64,000 nt of DNA from Chelativorans sp. Marseille-P2723 (GCF_902809845.1 NZ_CADDWI010000007.1:186001-250000), one strand, 5' to 3'. Shown: positions 35,710-45,907, counted from the first letter of the stretch. The notes: generated from the sequence alone by a model not told the origin. Program-made: numbers and translations.

Positions 35710-37662
35710 CTAGGCGATTCGGCGAAGAGTGGTGGCCGAGACAGGAACCTTTGGCAGCGGTGAAACCTTGCCCTTGCTGTCAAGGAGGGTGAAGAGAACC
35801 TGGCGCAACAGCGCCTCTTCACCCTGCTCAAGTGCCGCTTTCAGTTGCGAAAGCATGGCTGGAACCTGCTCTGCATCAATCGAATGCCCGCTGGCACGCA
35901 GAATCTTGGGGTGGCGCGTGGCAACAACACCGGAGGGGTCATAAAAGAGCTCTTCGGAAAGCTTTTCACCTTCGCGCATCCCAATGGTGACGATTTCAAT
36001 GTCGCCGTCGGGGTTCTCGGGGGATCGCACCTCAAGTCCGGCGAGCATGATCATGTCCTCGGCAAGCTGGCGAATCCGGATCGGCTCGCCCATGTCAAGG
36101 GTCAGTATGTCGCCGCCATAGGACAGGGCGCCCGCCTGGATGATGAGTTCGGCGGCCTCTCGCACCGACATGAAGTAACGGGTCATCTGGTCATGCGTCA
36201 GGGTCACAGGGCCGCCAGCAGCGATCTGCTCCTTGAAGAGAGGGACGACCGAGCCGCTGGAGCCGATGACGTTGCCGAAGCGCACGCATGAAAAAATCCG
36301 GTGCTTGCCCGCTTCCTTCGCCTTCTCGCCATAGTAGCGCACGATCAATTCCGCCCAGCGCTTCGTGGCGCCCATGACGCTGGTGGGCCTGACGGCCTTG
36401 TCGGACGAGATCAAAATGAAATTTTCTACATCACCCGCGCAGGCTTCTGCCGCCAGGATAGCCGTTCCAAGCACGTTATTGCGCACGCCTTCGCGCTGGT
36501 TCTGCTCGACCAGCGAGACGTGTTTATAGGCAGCACAGTGGTAGACCGTCTGGACGTCGTGTGTGGCCAGCGTCCAGCGTACCAGATCCGTATCGGTGAT
36601 CGAGCCGAGCACGGGCACGACGGGAAAGCCGCCATACTGGCGCAATTCGCGCTCAAGCTCGTAAAGTCCGAGTTCGTTGATGTCGAGGGCTACAAGTTTG
36701 GCAGGATTGGCCCCGGCGATGGTCCGGCAGAGCGCCGAACCGATGGAGCCTGCCGCGCCCGTGACCAGTATGGTTCGGCCTTCGATGGTGGACTGCATCA
36801 GCCGCGGATCGGCCGGCACAGGAGACCGGCCAAGAAGGTCATCGATGTCAATATCGCGAATATAGCTGACGAGGTACTTGCCCGCGGCAAGGTCGGCGAT
36901 CGGTGGGAGGATTCGGATCTTGACGTGATGGCGACCGAGCCGGGCCACAAGTTCCCGCCGCTTTCGTGTGCCTGCGGTGGCGGAAGCTATGATGACTTCC
37001 TCGATATCCAACCGGCCCACAAGCTCTTCCAGTCTATCGCCCGGATAGACGCGAATGCCCCAGATATCCATGCCGTGAAGCTGGGAATCCTCGCTGGCGA
37101 AGGCCACTACCTGCCGGTCGGCTGCAGTCTTCAATGCTTCGGCGAGCTGCACCGCAGCGTCTCCCGCCCCATAGATGAGGACGCGCTTTTTTATCTTTTC
37201 CGCTGTTCGCGGGCCCGCTAGGCCGAGTATCCATTTGACGCCGAAGCGGCTTCCGACCACGCCTACGATGCTGCCCGCCCAGTAAAGCACCGCAATCGTG
37301 CGCGGAATACCTTCGGCACCGTAGGAATGGGTAAGAAAGACAAGCGCTACCCACGCAAAGGTGGCGAAGGTGGTGGCTTGCACCATTGTCCATATCGCTC
37401 GCTCACGCAGGTACCGGAGCACAGAGCGGTAAAGGCCCATATAGGCGAAGATCGGGATAGCGATGGCCGGCCCGGCGAGAATCAGCAGTGTCTGCTCAAA
37501 ATTCGGTACGAAAAGCCGGTCGAATCGGTAGCAGAATGCGAGCCATATGACGCACATCAGCCCCACAGCATCCGCTAGCAGGAGCAGCATCCTCTTTTCC
37601 CGCCGCGATCGCATGTGAAGCCAGGAAAGAATTCGTGGAAATGATGATGCCAACATTCCCAT
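35710..37662 (-). CDS. Membrane nucleotide-sugar 4,6-dehydratase (WbpM/PglF/CapD family)
   Basis: Makes a UDP-4-keto-6-deoxy-HexNAc for glycan synthesis. The protein is about 650 residues: four membrane helices in the first 150, a CoA-binding-like domain (VLIYGAGDAAVQLAEAL, about 175), then an SDR domain with GAAGSIGSALC near residue 300. The active site is ISSDKAVRPTSVMGATKR, with methionine in place of the usual SDR tyrosine, exactly as in the WbpM/PglF group. The C-terminus has MTRYFMSVREAAELI and the GEKLSEELFY motif. The start is uncertain; ATGs at 37662 and 37656 and a longer frame to 37746 are possible. Confidence 0.92.
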   Translation of the reverse strand: MGMLASSFPRILSWLHMRSRREKRMLLLLADAVGLMCVIWLAFCYRFDRLFVPNFEQTLLILAGPAIAIPIFAYMGLYRSVLRYLRERAIWTMVQATTFATFAWVALVFLTHSYGAEGIPRTIAVLYWAGSIVGVVGSRFGVKWILGLAGPRTAEKIKKRVLIYGAGDAAVQLAEALKTAADRQVVAFASEDSQLHGMDIWGIRVYPGDRLEELVGRLDIEEVIIASATAGTRKRRELVARLGRHHVKIRILPPIADLAAGKYLVSYIRDIDIDDLLGRSPVPADPRLMQSTIEGRTILVTGAAGSIGSALCRTIAGANPAKLVALDINELGLYELERELRQYGGFPVVPVLGSITDTDLVRWTLATHDVQTVYHCAAYKHVSLVEQNQREGVRNNVLGTAILAAEACAGDVENFILISSDKAVRPTSVMGATKRWAELIVRYYGEKAKEAGKHRIFSCVRFGNVIGSSGSVVPLFKEQIAAGGPVTLTHDQMTRYFMSVREAAELIIQAGALSYGGDILTLDMGEPIRIRQLAEDMIMLAGLEVRSPENPDGDIEIVTIGMREGEKLSEELFYDPSGVVATRHPKILRASGHSIDAEQVPAMLSQLKAALEQGEEALLRQVLFTLLDSKGKVSPLPKVPVSATTLRRIA

Positions 37663-37851
37663 AAATCGGGGATTCCATCGGGTTGTGAGGACTGCCCAAA
37701 AAATTGGGAACCGCCTGCGTGAAAGTTGCCCCCCAAGCCACCCCATTTGTTATTGTTACATCGTTATCCGGGAGTATCCAGTAACATTTTCGCTGCAGAC
37801 TCAACATTATGCAAAGATCGGTTGCGTTGCGTGAGAACCCCGCTTTGGCCG

Positions 37852-37880
37852 TTGCGCGAACGGTTCACAATCTTTATATG
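37852..37880 (+). promoter_or_regulatory. Sigma70-type promoter for tRNA-Gln
   Basis: TTGCGC at 37852-37857 and TATATG at 37875-37880 are spaced by 17 bases and lie 36 bases before the tRNA 5' end. Spacing and location fit a housekeeping promoter for the tRNA. A GCGCCGC/GCGGCGC inverted repeat lies between the -10 box and the tRNA. Confidence 0.45.
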
Positions 37881-37915
37881 GGGCATCTGCTTCAGGCGCC
37901 GCAGCGGCGCGGGAT

Positions 37916-37990
37916 TGGGGCGTAGCCAAGCGGTAAGGCAGCGGTTTTTGGTACCGCCATTCCCAGGTTCGAATCCTGGCGCCCCAGCCA
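37916..37990 (+). tRNA. tRNA-Gln (anticodon TTG)
   Basis: A full cloverleaf: acceptor TGGGGCG pairs with CGCCCCA, discriminator G and encoded CCA follow. The anticodon stem GCGGT/ACCGC closes the loop TTTTGGT, giving anticodon TTG for CAA/CAG. The T arm contains GGTTCGAATCC. It lies 67 bases upstream of the DUF2793 gene. Confidence 0.96.
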
Positions 37991-38057
37991 CCAGCTTCTA
38001 TCCCCGCTTCTTCACACGGCCATATCCTTCCTCACGCGATGAGCAGAGGAACAGGCC

Positions 38058-39137
38058 ATGGAAGAATCCGCAATCTTGAAACTCCCGTTTATAATGCCTT
38101 CCCAGGCCCAAAAGCATGTGACCCACAACGAGGCACTGCTGCTTCTGGACAACATTGTGCAGCTTGCCGTTCTCGACCGGGATCTGGCTGAACCGCCGGC
38201 CACGGTCGCGGAAGGTGACCGCTACATCGTCGCCGCCGGCGCCCGGAACGAATGGAGCGGAAGGGAAGGGCAGGTAGCAGCGTTTCAGGACGCAGCCTGG
38301 ACCTTTCTTGCGCCCCGGCAGGGTTGGCGCGCTTGGGTCGCGGATGAGGAAACGATGATGGTGTGGGACGGTTCACGCTGGATTGTACCGGAGCCGCAAA
38401 TCGCGGAACTGCAGAATTTGACGCTGTTGGGCATTGGCACGGAAGCCGACAGCCAGAATGTCTTTGCTGCCAAGCTGAACAGGGCGCTGTGGACCGCACG
38501 GGCATCGGGCGAGGGTGGCGATGGCAACTTGCGCTATACGCTTAACAAGGAAGGTGAAGCGGACGTCTTGTCGCTTCTTATGCAGTCAGGATGGTCGGGT
38601 CGCGCTGAGCTAGGGCTCATCGGCTCGGACGACTTTTCGCTGAAAGTGAGCGGCGATGGGGGCAACTGGAGCCCGTCCATCGAGGTGAACAGGCAAAGCG
38701 GCATTGTTTCGCTGCCAGCCCTGCCGCGGTTCAAGGCCTACACCGATTTCGACAACTATGTAGGTGTCGGAAACTGGGTGAAAATCGCGATCAACAATGC
38801 AGAGTACAACGGCCAAAACGGCTTCAAGGCACAGAACAACCGTTTCGTTGCTCCCGCCGACGGGACCTACCTTTTCGGCGCATCGCTGCATTACAAAGGT
38901 GATGCAGGCAGCGCGGCCCGCATGGGCGGGCGGCTTGTCCTGAACGGAACAAATGAAATCCGAGGGTCCTTCGGCGAAATTTCCGGTGCGCACGAATCAC
39001 AGGCGACCACCCTGTGGCTCTCAACGGTCGCTCCCCTGTCGGCCGGTGATTCGGTTGAGCTGCAGGGGCGCTTCCGCGAAGCCGACGGCTATTTCGCCGC
39101 CGACCACACGGCCTTCTGGGGAATGAAGATTGGCTAG
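38058..39137 (+). CDS. DUF2793 protein with a C-terminal C1q/TNF-like domain
   Basis: A 359-residue protein. The N-terminal part matches DUF2793, a domain of phage-tail and gene-transfer-agent-related proteins: MPSQAQKHVTHNEALLLLD near residue 13, VAEGDRYIVAAGA near 50 and GWRAWVADEETMMVWDGSRW near 95. A spacer (about 130-220) follows. The last 135 residues look like a C1q/TNF jelly roll: FKAYTDFDNYVGVGNWVKI, then NRFVAPADGTYLFGASL and LSAGDSVELQGRF. That combination suggests a receptor-binding fibre tip. No signal peptide. No other phage genes are nearby, but a tRNA is immediately upstream. The fold assignments are by eye. Confidence 0.75.
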   Translation: MEESAILKLPFIMPSQAQKHVTHNEALLLLDNIVQLAVLDRDLAEPPATVAEGDRYIVAAGARNEWSGREGQVAAFQDAAWTFLAPRQGWRAWVADEETMMVWDGSRWIVPEPQIAELQNLTLLGIGTEADSQNVFAAKLNRALWTARASGEGGDGNLRYTLNKEGEADVLSLLMQSGWSGRAELGLIGSDDFSLKVSGDGGNWSPSIEVNRQSGIVSLPALPRFKAYTDFDNYVGVGNWVKIAINNAEYNGQNGFKAQNNRFVAPADGTYLFGASLHYKGDAGSAARMGGRLVLNGTNEIRGSFGEISGAHESQATTLWLSTVAPLSAGDSVELQGRFREADGYFAADHTAFWGMKIG

Positions 39138-39237
39138 ATCAGCTCAGGATTTCATAAAACATGAAATGATCTAGGTCATTTCTAGCGCAGTTCCTGACGG
39201 AAAACCGGCGTCCGAGTTTTTCCTGGAATTGCGCTAG
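39134..39237. repeat. Mosaic palindromic intergenic repeat (copy A)
   Basis: Two palindromes in tandem. The first pairs CTAGATCA (39134-39141) with TGATCTAG (39167-39174), with an inner TTTCAT/ATGAAA stem (39150-39155 and 39161-39166). The second pairs CTAGCGCAGTTCC (39182-39194) with GGAATTGCGCTAG (39225-39237), one mismatch. The second part is the widespread rhizobial palindrome type. Related copies are at 45826-45907, 48803-48848 and 63936-63964. It may also terminate the DUF2793 transcript and the convergent phosphomannomutase transcript. Confidence 0.8.
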
Positions 39238-39302
39238 CTGAGCTTGCTAGCCGCACCGGTCGGGATTTTCTCGCCCCCGGTTGTCCTGAGCGGTGACGCG
39301 TG

Positions 39303-40658
39303 TCACCCTTCTATCAAACCCCGTAACTCCTGCACCTTCTCTTCCAGAAGCTTCCTGTCCCCGCGCGTTTCCACATTAAGCCGCAGGAGCGGCTCGGTGT
39401 TGGAGGCGCGCAGATTGAAGCGCCAGTCGTCGAAGACCATGCCAAGCCCGTCGATCGTTTCAAGCTGCGGATCTGCCCGCTCGTAATGGGCGGCTACCTT
39501 TTCCTGTACTGCTATTGCGTCGGCGACAGTAAAGTTAATTTCGCCTGAGCAGGGAAACTTAGCAATGCGTTCTTCCAGCACATCGGCCAGCGGCTCGTCG
39601 ATGACCGTCAATTCCGCCACCACATTCAGCCAAGCGAGCATGCCCGAATCGCAATAGGCGAAATCGCGGAAATAGTGGTGGGCGCTCATCTCCCCGCCGT
39701 AAATGGCGTTTTCGTCGCGCATCATCTTCTTGAAGAAGGCATGGCCTGTGCGGCAGGGCTTGGCGATACCACCAGCGCTTTCCACTACATCGATGGTGTT
39801 CCAGGTGAGCCGCGGATCATACAGGATCGTGCTGCCGGGAGCCTTCTCCAGCATTCGCCGGGCGATCATGCCAACCAGATAGTAGCCCTCCACGAACCGG
39901 CCCTTGTGATCGTAGAGGAAGCATCGGTCAAAGTCTCCATCCCAGGCAATGGCGAGATCGGCCCCGTGCTCAACGACAGCCCGGCTCGCCTTTTCGCGTT
40001 TTTCGGGCAGGAGAGGATTGGGAACGCCATTTGGAAGCCTTGCGTCCGGCTCGTGGTCGACCTTGATGAATGTGAAGGGCAGATGCTTCTCCAGACGATC
40101 AATGATGGGCCCTGCACAGCCGTTGCCGGCATGTGTGACGATTTTCATTGGCTTAAGGTCAAGCCCGGCCACTTCCTCCAGAAGCCGCTCCACATAGGCA
40201 TTGCGGTCGCAAACGGGATGCAATTCCCCGCGCGCGCCGTAGCTTGCCACGGAGGTAAGCTTTCGGCTGGAGCGCATGAGTTGTTCGATGGGATTGAAGG
40301 CATTGTCTGGCGTGGCCGCAGCCGCCCCTTTCAGCACCATTTTGATGCCGTTGTAATCGGGCGGATTGTGGCTGGCGGTCACCATGAGCCCGGCATCCGC
40401 TTGACTGCGGGCGGTGTGGAAGTAGACCTCTTCGGTCCCACATTGCCCCACCGGCAGCACATCGACGCCCATATCGAGGAGCCCCTGTGTGAGCGCGCCC
40501 GCAAGGGCCGGGCTGTCGATACGCATATCATGGCCGATGACGACCGCCGCAGGCGACAATACCTCCTTCAGTGCCTGAGCAAAGCGGTAGGCGAAGGGAA
40601 CATTCACCTCGCTGGGAATCTGCCCGCGAATGTCATACGCCTTGAAGGGAGCGCTCAT
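39303..40658 (-). CDS. Phosphomannomutase/phosphoglucomutase
   Basis: Alpha-phosphohexomutase of 451 residues that converts sugar 6-phosphates to 1-phosphates for nucleotide-sugar synthesis. The phosphoserine loop is TASHNPPDYNG near residue 91, the metal loop AWDGDFDRCF near residue 238, the sugar-specificity loop YGGEMSAHHYF near 317, and the phosphate-binding RASNTEP near the end. The GEMS form of the third loop is that of the PMM/PGM group. Start MSAPFKAYDIRGQ is typical. It is divergent from the aminotransferase gene. Confidence 0.94.
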   Translation of the reverse strand: MSAPFKAYDIRGQIPSEVNVPFAYRFAQALKEVLSPAAVVIGHDMRIDSPALAGALTQGLLDMGVDVLPVGQCGTEEVYFHTARSQADAGLMVTASHNPPDYNGIKMVLKGAAAATPDNAFNPIEQLMRSSRKLTSVASYGARGELHPVCDRNAYVERLLEEVAGLDLKPMKIVTHAGNGCAGPIIDRLEKHLPFTFIKVDHEPDARLPNGVPNPLLPEKREKASRAVVEHGADLAIAWDGDFDRCFLYDHKGRFVEGYYLVGMIARRMLEKAPGSTILYDPRLTWNTIDVVESAGGIAKPCRTGHAFFKKMMRDENAIYGGEMSAHHYFRDFAYCDSGMLAWLNVVAELTVIDEPLADVLEERIAKFPCSGEINFTVADAIAVQEKVAAHYERADPQLETIDGLGMVFDDWRFNLRASNTEPLLRLNVETRGDRKLLEEKVQELRGLIEG

Positions 40659-40856
40659 GCTTCAGGTCCTCTCCTGATATTCGTGATGATGATAACCGTC
40701 CCCGTTGCCAATGAAATGGCATTGCGACGCAATTTGGATGTCCAAGGGTCAACTGCGGTAACAAAACAGGTAACAGATTGAACATTCCTTTCTGTTGCGA
40801 AACCTTTTGCGCCCGCCTATGGACCACCTGGGTACCTTAGGGCAAGGCAGGAAATC

Positions 40857-41978
40857 ATGCAGTTCATCGATCTCGGCGCACAACGCGAACGCATCAAGGA
40901 TAGGCTGGAGAAAAGGCTCGGAGAAGTCCTTGCCGAAGGCCGCTACATCCTTGGTCCGGAGGTCACCGAGTTCGAAGAGAAGATTGCAGCCTATATCGGC
41001 GTGAAGCACGCGGTCGCTTGCGCCAACGGAACAGATGCGCTGCTGATCCCGCTCATGGCAAGCGGCATCGGGCCAGGGGATGCGGTCTTCGTTCCCAGCT
41101 TCACATTCGCCGCCACTGCCGAAGTCGTGGCTCTTGCGGGGGCTTCCCCGGTCTTCGTCGACGTTGACGCCGATACCTACAATATCGACATTCAAAGTCT
41201 TGAGGCCGCTATCGCCGCCATCCGGCAGGAGGGGAGGCTGGTTCCCAAGGCCATTATTCCCGTCGATCTTTTCGGTATTGCCGCCGACTATGACGCTCTT
41301 GGCAAGATTGCGGCGCGCGAAAGCCTTTTGGTCGTTGAGGATGCCGCGCAGGCGATCGGCGGTTCCGCGAAAGGAACCATGTGCGGTGCTTTCGGGGACG
41401 TTGCGGGCACGAGTTTTTATCCGGCAAAGCCGCTCGGCTGTTACGGCGATGGCGGTGCCATCTTCACCAATGATGACAGCCTGATGGAAATTCTGCGTTC
41501 CATCGCCTTTCACGGCAAGGGCAAGAGCCAATACGACAATGTGCGCATCGGCCTGAACTCGCGGCTGGATACGATCCAGGCCGCCATTCTGCTAGAAAAG
41601 CTGGCCTTATTGCCGGAGGAGATGGAACTGCGTCAGAAGGTGGCCCAGCGCTACAATGAGGCATTGGCCGACGTGGTGAGGGTGCCGCGAGTGCCTGAAG
41701 GCTGCCGCTCCGCCTGGGCGCAGTATGCAATCGAAACGCCGGTACGCGATGCGGTCCGTGCGCGCCTGAAGGAGAACGGCATCCCTTCCGTTGTTTATTA
41801 CGAAAGGCCGCTGCATGTGCAGGCCGCCTATGCTGCATATCCGCGGACGCCGGATGGGCTACCGGTTTCGGAAACTCTGCCCGAGCGCATATTGTGCCTT
41901 CCCATGCACCCCTATCTTTCGCCGGCCGATCAGGATCGGATCATCGCCAATATCCGCAGTGCGGTAAAAGAGGCTTGA
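40857..41978 (+). CDS. DegT/DnrJ/EryC1/StrS sugar aminotransferase
   Basis: PLP-dependent aminotransferase that adds an amino group to a keto-sugar nucleotide. The 373-residue protein starts [13 protein letters not shown], has [12 protein letters not shown] near residue 58, [16 protein letters not shown] near 80, the PLP-aspartate region [11 protein letters not shown] near 160 and the PLP lysine in [15 protein letters not shown] near 190. It resembles WbpE and related enzymes. With the WbpM/PglF-type dehydratase nearby it could supply a UDP-amino-deoxy sugar; the sugar itself is not determined. Confidence 0.92.
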   Translation: MQFIDLGAQRERIKDRLEKRLGEVLAEGRYILGPEVTEFEEKIAAYIGVKHAVACANGTDALLIPLMASGIGPGDAVFVPSFTFAATAEVVALAGASPVFVDVDADTYNIDIQSLEAAIAAIRQEGRLVPKAIIPVDLFGIAADYDALGKIAARESLLVVEDAAQAIGGSAKGTMCGAFGDVAGTSFYPAKPLGCYGDGGAIFTNDDSLMEILRSIAFHGKGKSQYDNVRIGLNSRLDTIQAAILLEKLALLPEEMELRQKVAQRYNEALADVVRVPRVPEGCRSAWAQYAIETPVRDAVRARLKENGIPSVVYYERPLHVQAAYAAYPRTPDGLPVSETLPERILCLPMHPYLSPADQDRIIANIRSAVKEA

Positions 41979-42168
41979 GCCGGAGCGCCTCTCTTTTTGC
42001 CTGGAGCAGAAGGAGACCGGAAAGAAAAATTCCCATTTGCAGCGGTTGGCGCAAAATACGGATTGCAGGCTAAAGACCTTTGGATCATGCCGCCTTGAGA
42101 AGGCGAATGAAGCAATGCTATCCGGTTTATATGGCGCCGTTTGTAGCGCGTATTCAGGAATTTGCCCG

Positions 42169-43074
42169 ATGCCGAAAGCCCTTTCGCACCTCAAGCGCCT
42201 GGAAGCAGAGTCCATCCACATCATGCGGGAGGTGGCGGCGACCTTCTCCAAGCCGGTGATGCTCTACTCCATCGGCAAGGATTCGTCAGTCCTTCTGCAT
42301 CTGGCCTTGAAGGCATTCTATCCGGCCAAGCCTCCCTTTCCGTTCCTCCATGTGGATACGACCTGGAAGTTTCGTGAGATGATCGCATTCCGCGACCGGA
42401 TGGCAGCCGAACTCGGCTTCGATCTTCTGGTGCATGTCAATGAGGAGGGCGTACGCGACGGCATCAATCCGTTCGACCACGGCTCCAACATCCACACTCA
42501 TGTGATGAAGACCGTGGCGCTTCGCCAGGCTCTTGACAAATATGGCTTTGATGCCGCCTTTGGCGGCGCGCGCCGCGATGAGGAGAAAAGCCGCGCCAAG
42601 GAGCGCATTTTCTCATTCCGCAATGCCGGCCATGCATGGGACCCGAAGAACCAGCGCCCGGAGATGTGGAAGATCTACAACACGCGAGTCGCCAAGGACG
42701 AGTCCATTCGCGTCTTCCCGCTGTCCAACTGGACCGAACTCGACATCTGGCAATACATTCTGCAGGAGAAAATTCCCATCGTCCCGCTCTATTTCGCGCA
42801 GCGGCGGCCGGTGGTGAGCCGCGACGGCATGTTGATTCTCGTCGACGACGAGCGCATGAAGCTTCTTCCGGGGGAGATGGTGGAGGAACGCATGGTGCGT
42901 TTTCGTACATTGGGATGTTACCCGCTGACGGGCGCTATCGAGTCCAATGCATCCACTCTGGAAGAAATCGTAGCGGAAATGCTGATCTCGCGCACCTCGG
43001 AGCGGCAAGGCCGGCTCATCGACCGTGATGAGGCCGGTTCGATGGAGAAAAAGAAGCGCGAGGGATATTTCTAA
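42169..43074 (+). CDS. cysD: Sulfate adenylyltransferase subunit 2
   Basis: Catalytic PP-loop subunit that makes APS from sulfate and ATP, with the GTPase CysN. The PP-loop is [13 protein letters not shown] near residue 33; [18 protein letters not shown] and the C-terminal region around [18 protein letters not shown] are conserved. ATG 42169 ([15 protein letters not shown]) gives 301 residues, the usual length, with AGGAA eight bases upstream; the frame extends to 42037. The stop overlaps the cysNC start (TAATG). Confidence 0.97.
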   Translation: MPKALSHLKRLEAESIHIMREVAATFSKPVMLYSIGKDSSVLLHLALKAFYPAKPPFPFLHVDTTWKFREMIAFRDRMAAELGFDLLVHVNEEGVRDGINPFDHGSNIHTHVMKTVALRQALDKYGFDAAFGGARRDEEKSRAKERIFSFRNAGHAWDPKNQRPEMWKIYNTRVAKDESIRVFPLSNWTELDIWQYILQEKIPIVPLYFAQRRPVVSRDGMLILVDDERMKLLPGEMVEERMVRFRTLGCYPLTGAIESNASTLEEIVAEMLISRTSERQGRLIDRDEAGSMEKKKREGYF

Positions 43075-44987
43075 TGTTCAACGTGGATGATTCGGCGCTG
43101 GCTGAAACGGAGGCTCCGGGAATCCGCTCCTATCTGGCCGGGCAGGAGAACAAGACGCTCCTGCGGTTCCTGACATGCGGGTCGGTCGATGACGGCAAGT
43201 CGACCCTGATCGGCCGGCTCCTTTTCGACACTAAGCTGATTTTTGAGGATCAGCTCGCCGCCCTTGAGCAGGATTCCCGGCGACACGGCACCAATGGCGA
43301 GGATATCGACCTTGCATTGCTGGTGGACGGTCTGGAGGCAGAGCGCGAGCAGGGCATCACGATCGACGTCGCTTATCGATTCTTCGCCACCGCGAAGCGG
43401 AAATTCATCGTCGCCGATACGCCCGGCCATGAGCAATATACCCGTAACATGGCTACGGGAGCCTCTACGGCTGACCTTGCCGTCGTCCTGGTCGATGCCC
43501 GGCAGGGTATCCTGCCGCAGACCCGGCGTCATTCAATCATCGCCTCGTTGCTGGGCATCCGCCATATCGTGCTGGCGGTGAACAAGATCGATCTTGTGGA
43601 CTTCGATGCGGATGTGTTCGAGCGCATAGCCGCCGAATACAGGTCCTTTGTCGCAGATCTCGGATTTCGCACGGTTGTGCCCATCCCCATGTCCGCGCGC
43701 CATGGGGACAATGTCACACGCGGTTCGGATAACACGCCATGGTACTCGGGACCGAGTCTTCTTGAACATCTGGAAGTGGTCGATAACGAAGCTGCGCCCG
43801 GGCCGCGGCCATTCCGTTTTCCCGTGCAATATGTGAACCGGCCGAACCATGAGTTCCGAGGCTTCGCCGGAACGGTCGCTTCCGGCGCCATCGGCATTGG
43901 GGATGAGGTGGTCGTTGCAAAGTCCGGCAGGCGCACGCGCGTGAAGCGCATCGTCACCTATGACGGCGATCTTGAAAGGGCATGCGAGGGGCAGGCGGTA
44001 ACGCTCGTGCTCCAGGACGAAGTGGAAGTCTCACGCGGAAATATGCTGGTGGCAGCCGATGCCCGTCCCGCGGTGGCAGACCAGTTTGCGGCCAATGTCG
44101 TGTGGTTCGGCGAACAGGCCCTGCTGCCGGGCCGCATGTATCTCCTGCGCACCGAAACCGACGAGGTGAGCGCGACGGTCAGCCACCTGAAACACCGGGT
44201 CAATATCGGCAATTTTGCCCGCGAAGCCGCCAAGTCGCTTGAACTAAACGAGGTCGGCGTCTGCAATTTCTCCCTCCAGGCACCCATCGCCTTCGATCCG
44301 TTCGAGGAGAACCGCACCACCGGCTCCTTCATCCTGATCGACCGGCTGACCAACGCCACCGTCGGCGCTGGCATGATCCTGCATCCCCTGCGGCGAGCGG
44401 CCAACATTCACTGGCAGGCGCTGGATGTGTCCAAGGCATCGCGCGCCGCAATGAAGCACCAAAAGCCCGCGGTTCTCTGGTTCACAGGCCTTTCGGGGTC
44501 TGGAAAATCGACCATCGCCAATCTTCTTGAGAAGAAGCTACATGCGGCTGGCCGGCATACCTATATTCTCGATGGTGACAATGTGCGCCACGGCCTTAAT
44601 CGTGATCTTGGCTTCACCGAGGAGGATCGGGTGGAGAATATCCGCCGCGTGGCCGAGGTCGCCCGCCTCATGGCCGATGCGGGTCTTATCGTGTTCGTTT
44701 CCTTCATCTCGCCATTCAGGGCAGAGCGGCGCATGGCGCGCGACCTAATGGAGGACGGCGAGTTTGTGGAAGTATTTGTCGATACGCCTTTTGAGGAATG
44801 TGCCAAACGCGATCCAAAGGGACTGTATGCGCGTGCCCTTAGGGGCGAGATCAAGAACTTCACCGGCGTGGATTCGCCGTACGAGCCGCCTGAGAAGGCC
44901 GATATTCATCTACGCACGCTTGGCCGCGCGCCTGAGGATATAGCCGACGAAGTTGAAGAATGGCTGAGGGAGCGAGGGTATTGCTGA
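43074..44987 (+). CDS. cysNC: Bifunctional sulfate adenylyltransferase subunit 1 / APS kinase (CysNC, NodQ-like)
   Basis: A 637-residue fusion. The N-terminal EF-Tu-like GTPase (about 25-440) has G1 [12 protein letters not shown]3 [17 protein letters not shown] and G4 [10 protein letters not shown] and drives APS synthesis with CysD. The C-terminal APS kinase domain (about 460-637) has the P-loop [12 protein letters not shown] near 473, [10 protein letters not shown] and [17 protein letters not shown], and turns APS into PAPS. The fusion matches rhizobial NodQ/CysNC. It overlaps cysD by one base and cysQ by 28. Confidence 0.97.
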   Translation: MFNVDDSALAETEAPGIRSYLAGQENKTLLRFLTCGSVDDGKSTLIGRLLFDTKLIFEDQLAALEQDSRRHGTNGEDIDLALLVDGLEAEREQGITIDVAYRFFATAKRKFIVADTPGHEQYTRNMATGASTADLAVVLVDARQGILPQTRRHSIIASLLGIRHIVLAVNKIDLVDFDADVFERIAAEYRSFVADLGFRTVVPIPMSARHGDNVTRGSDNTPWYSGPSLLEHLEVVDNEAAPGPRPFRFPVQYVNRPNHEFRGFAGTVASGAIGIGDEVVVAKSGRRTRVKRIVTYDGDLERACEGQAVTLVLQDEVEVSRGNMLVAADARPAVADQFAANVVWFGEQALLPGRMYLLRTETDEVSATVSHLKHRVNIGNFAREAAKSLELNEVGVCNFSLQAPIAFDPFEENRTTGSFILIDRLTNATVGAGMILHPLRRAANIHWQALDVSKASRAAMKHQKPAVLWFTGLSGSGKSTIANLLEKKLHAAGRHTYILDGDNVRHGLNRDLGFTEEDRVENIRRVAEVARLMADAGLIVFVSFISPFRAERRMARDLMEDGEFVEVFVDTPFEECAKRDPKGLYARALRGEIKNFTGVDSPYEPPEKADIHLRTLGRAPEDIADEVEEWLRERGYC

Positions 44988-45802
44988 CGGCAAAGACGAA
45001 ATCGAAGCTGGAGAACGAGGTTGCGCTCCTGTCATTGTTCGAGGAGCTTGCGCTCGCTGCCGGCCGCGAAATCATGCGGCACTATGAGGCCGGATTCACC
45101 GTGGAGGAAAAGGCCGATTCCTCGCCGGTTACGGCGGCCGACCGGGAGGCGGAGCGCGTGATCCTGAGCGGACTGCGTGGGGCCCTTGGCGCTATCCCTT
45201 GCGTCTCGGAGGAGGAAGCTTCGGGTGGTGTCCTGCCCGTCTGCGGTGACGAGTTCCTGCTCGTCGATCCGCTCGATGGCACGCGCGAGTTCATAAGCCG
45301 CCGTCCTGACTTCACCGTCAACATCGCCTTGATAAGAAATGGCGTTCCGGCAGCCGGTGTCGTTTATGCGCCGGCGCGGGGTCTTCTTTATTCCGGCGGC
45401 GCGGGCGCGGCCTTCGAGATGGAAACGAGCGACGGCGCGAGCGTGAAGAACCGCCGGCAGATCGCGGCGCGGCCCGTGTGCACGCCGCCGGTAATCGTCG
45501 CAAGCCGTTCCCACTCCACGCCGCAGACCGAAGCTTTCATCGCCCGCTATCCGGGTGCCGAGGCCGTATCCATCGGCTCATCTCTCAAATTCTGCATGAT
45601 CGCGCGGGGCGATGCCGATTTATACCCGCGCTTTGGCCGTACCATGCAGTGGGACACGGCCGCGGGCGACGCCGTCTTGCGTGCAGCCGGCGGTCGCGCA
45701 CTAACGTTGGAAGGAACGCCCCTTGTCTACGGTCCTGCAGGAGGGGAGGGACTGGAGGCTTTCACAAGCCCGTTCTTCGTTGCCGAGGGAAGGGCAGCCT
45801 GA
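44960..45802 (+). CDS. cysQ: 3'(2'),5'-bisphosphate nucleotidase CysQ
   Basis: Inositol-monophosphatase-fold enzyme that hydrolyses PAP (and PAPS) left by sulfotransfer or reduction. The 280-residue product has the metal motif DPLDGTREF near residue 103 with upstream SEEEAS, and the second motif [15 protein letters not shown] near 231. It overlaps cysNC by 28 bases if it starts at ATG 44960; a TTG at 44981 after GAGGG would shorten the overlap. Coupling with CysNC fits PAPS production and recycling. Confidence 0.94.
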   Translation: MAEGARVLLTAKTKSKLENEVALLSLFEELALAAGREIMRHYEAGFTVEEKADSSPVTAADREAERVILSGLRGALGAIPCVSEEEASGGVLPVCGDEFLLVDPLDGTREFISRRPDFTVNIALIRNGVPAAGVVYAPARGLLYSGGAGAAFEMETSDGASVKNRRQIAARPVCTPPVIVASRSHSTPQTEAFIARYPGAEAVSIGSSLKFCMIARGDADLYPRFGRTMQWDTAAGDAVLRAAGGRALTLEGTPLVYGPAGGEGLEAFTSPFFVAEGRAA

Positions 45803-45825
45803 ACTTCATAACGCCTGCGTTGTAG

Positions 45826-45907
45826 GTCAGCTCAGGATTCGCGGAAACGCTGGAATAATCCTTTGTTCTTCGCAATTCCGGGGCGGTTTATGTTTTTCCT
45901 GGAATTG
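45826..45907. repeat. Mosaic palindromic intergenic repeat (copy B, degenerate)
   Basis: Starts with TCAGCTCAGGATT (45827-45839), the same string as copy A at 39140-39152, and ends with the second palindrome, GCAATTCC (45872-45879) opposite GGAATTG (45901-45907) with TTTTTCCT before the right arm. The middle is diverged. It sits between cysQ and the convergent PfkB gene. Confidence 0.7.

Noticed and set aside
41979-42168. Riboswitch or leader control of cysDNC
   Set aside because: No S-box, T-box or other known conserved element could be traced by eye.
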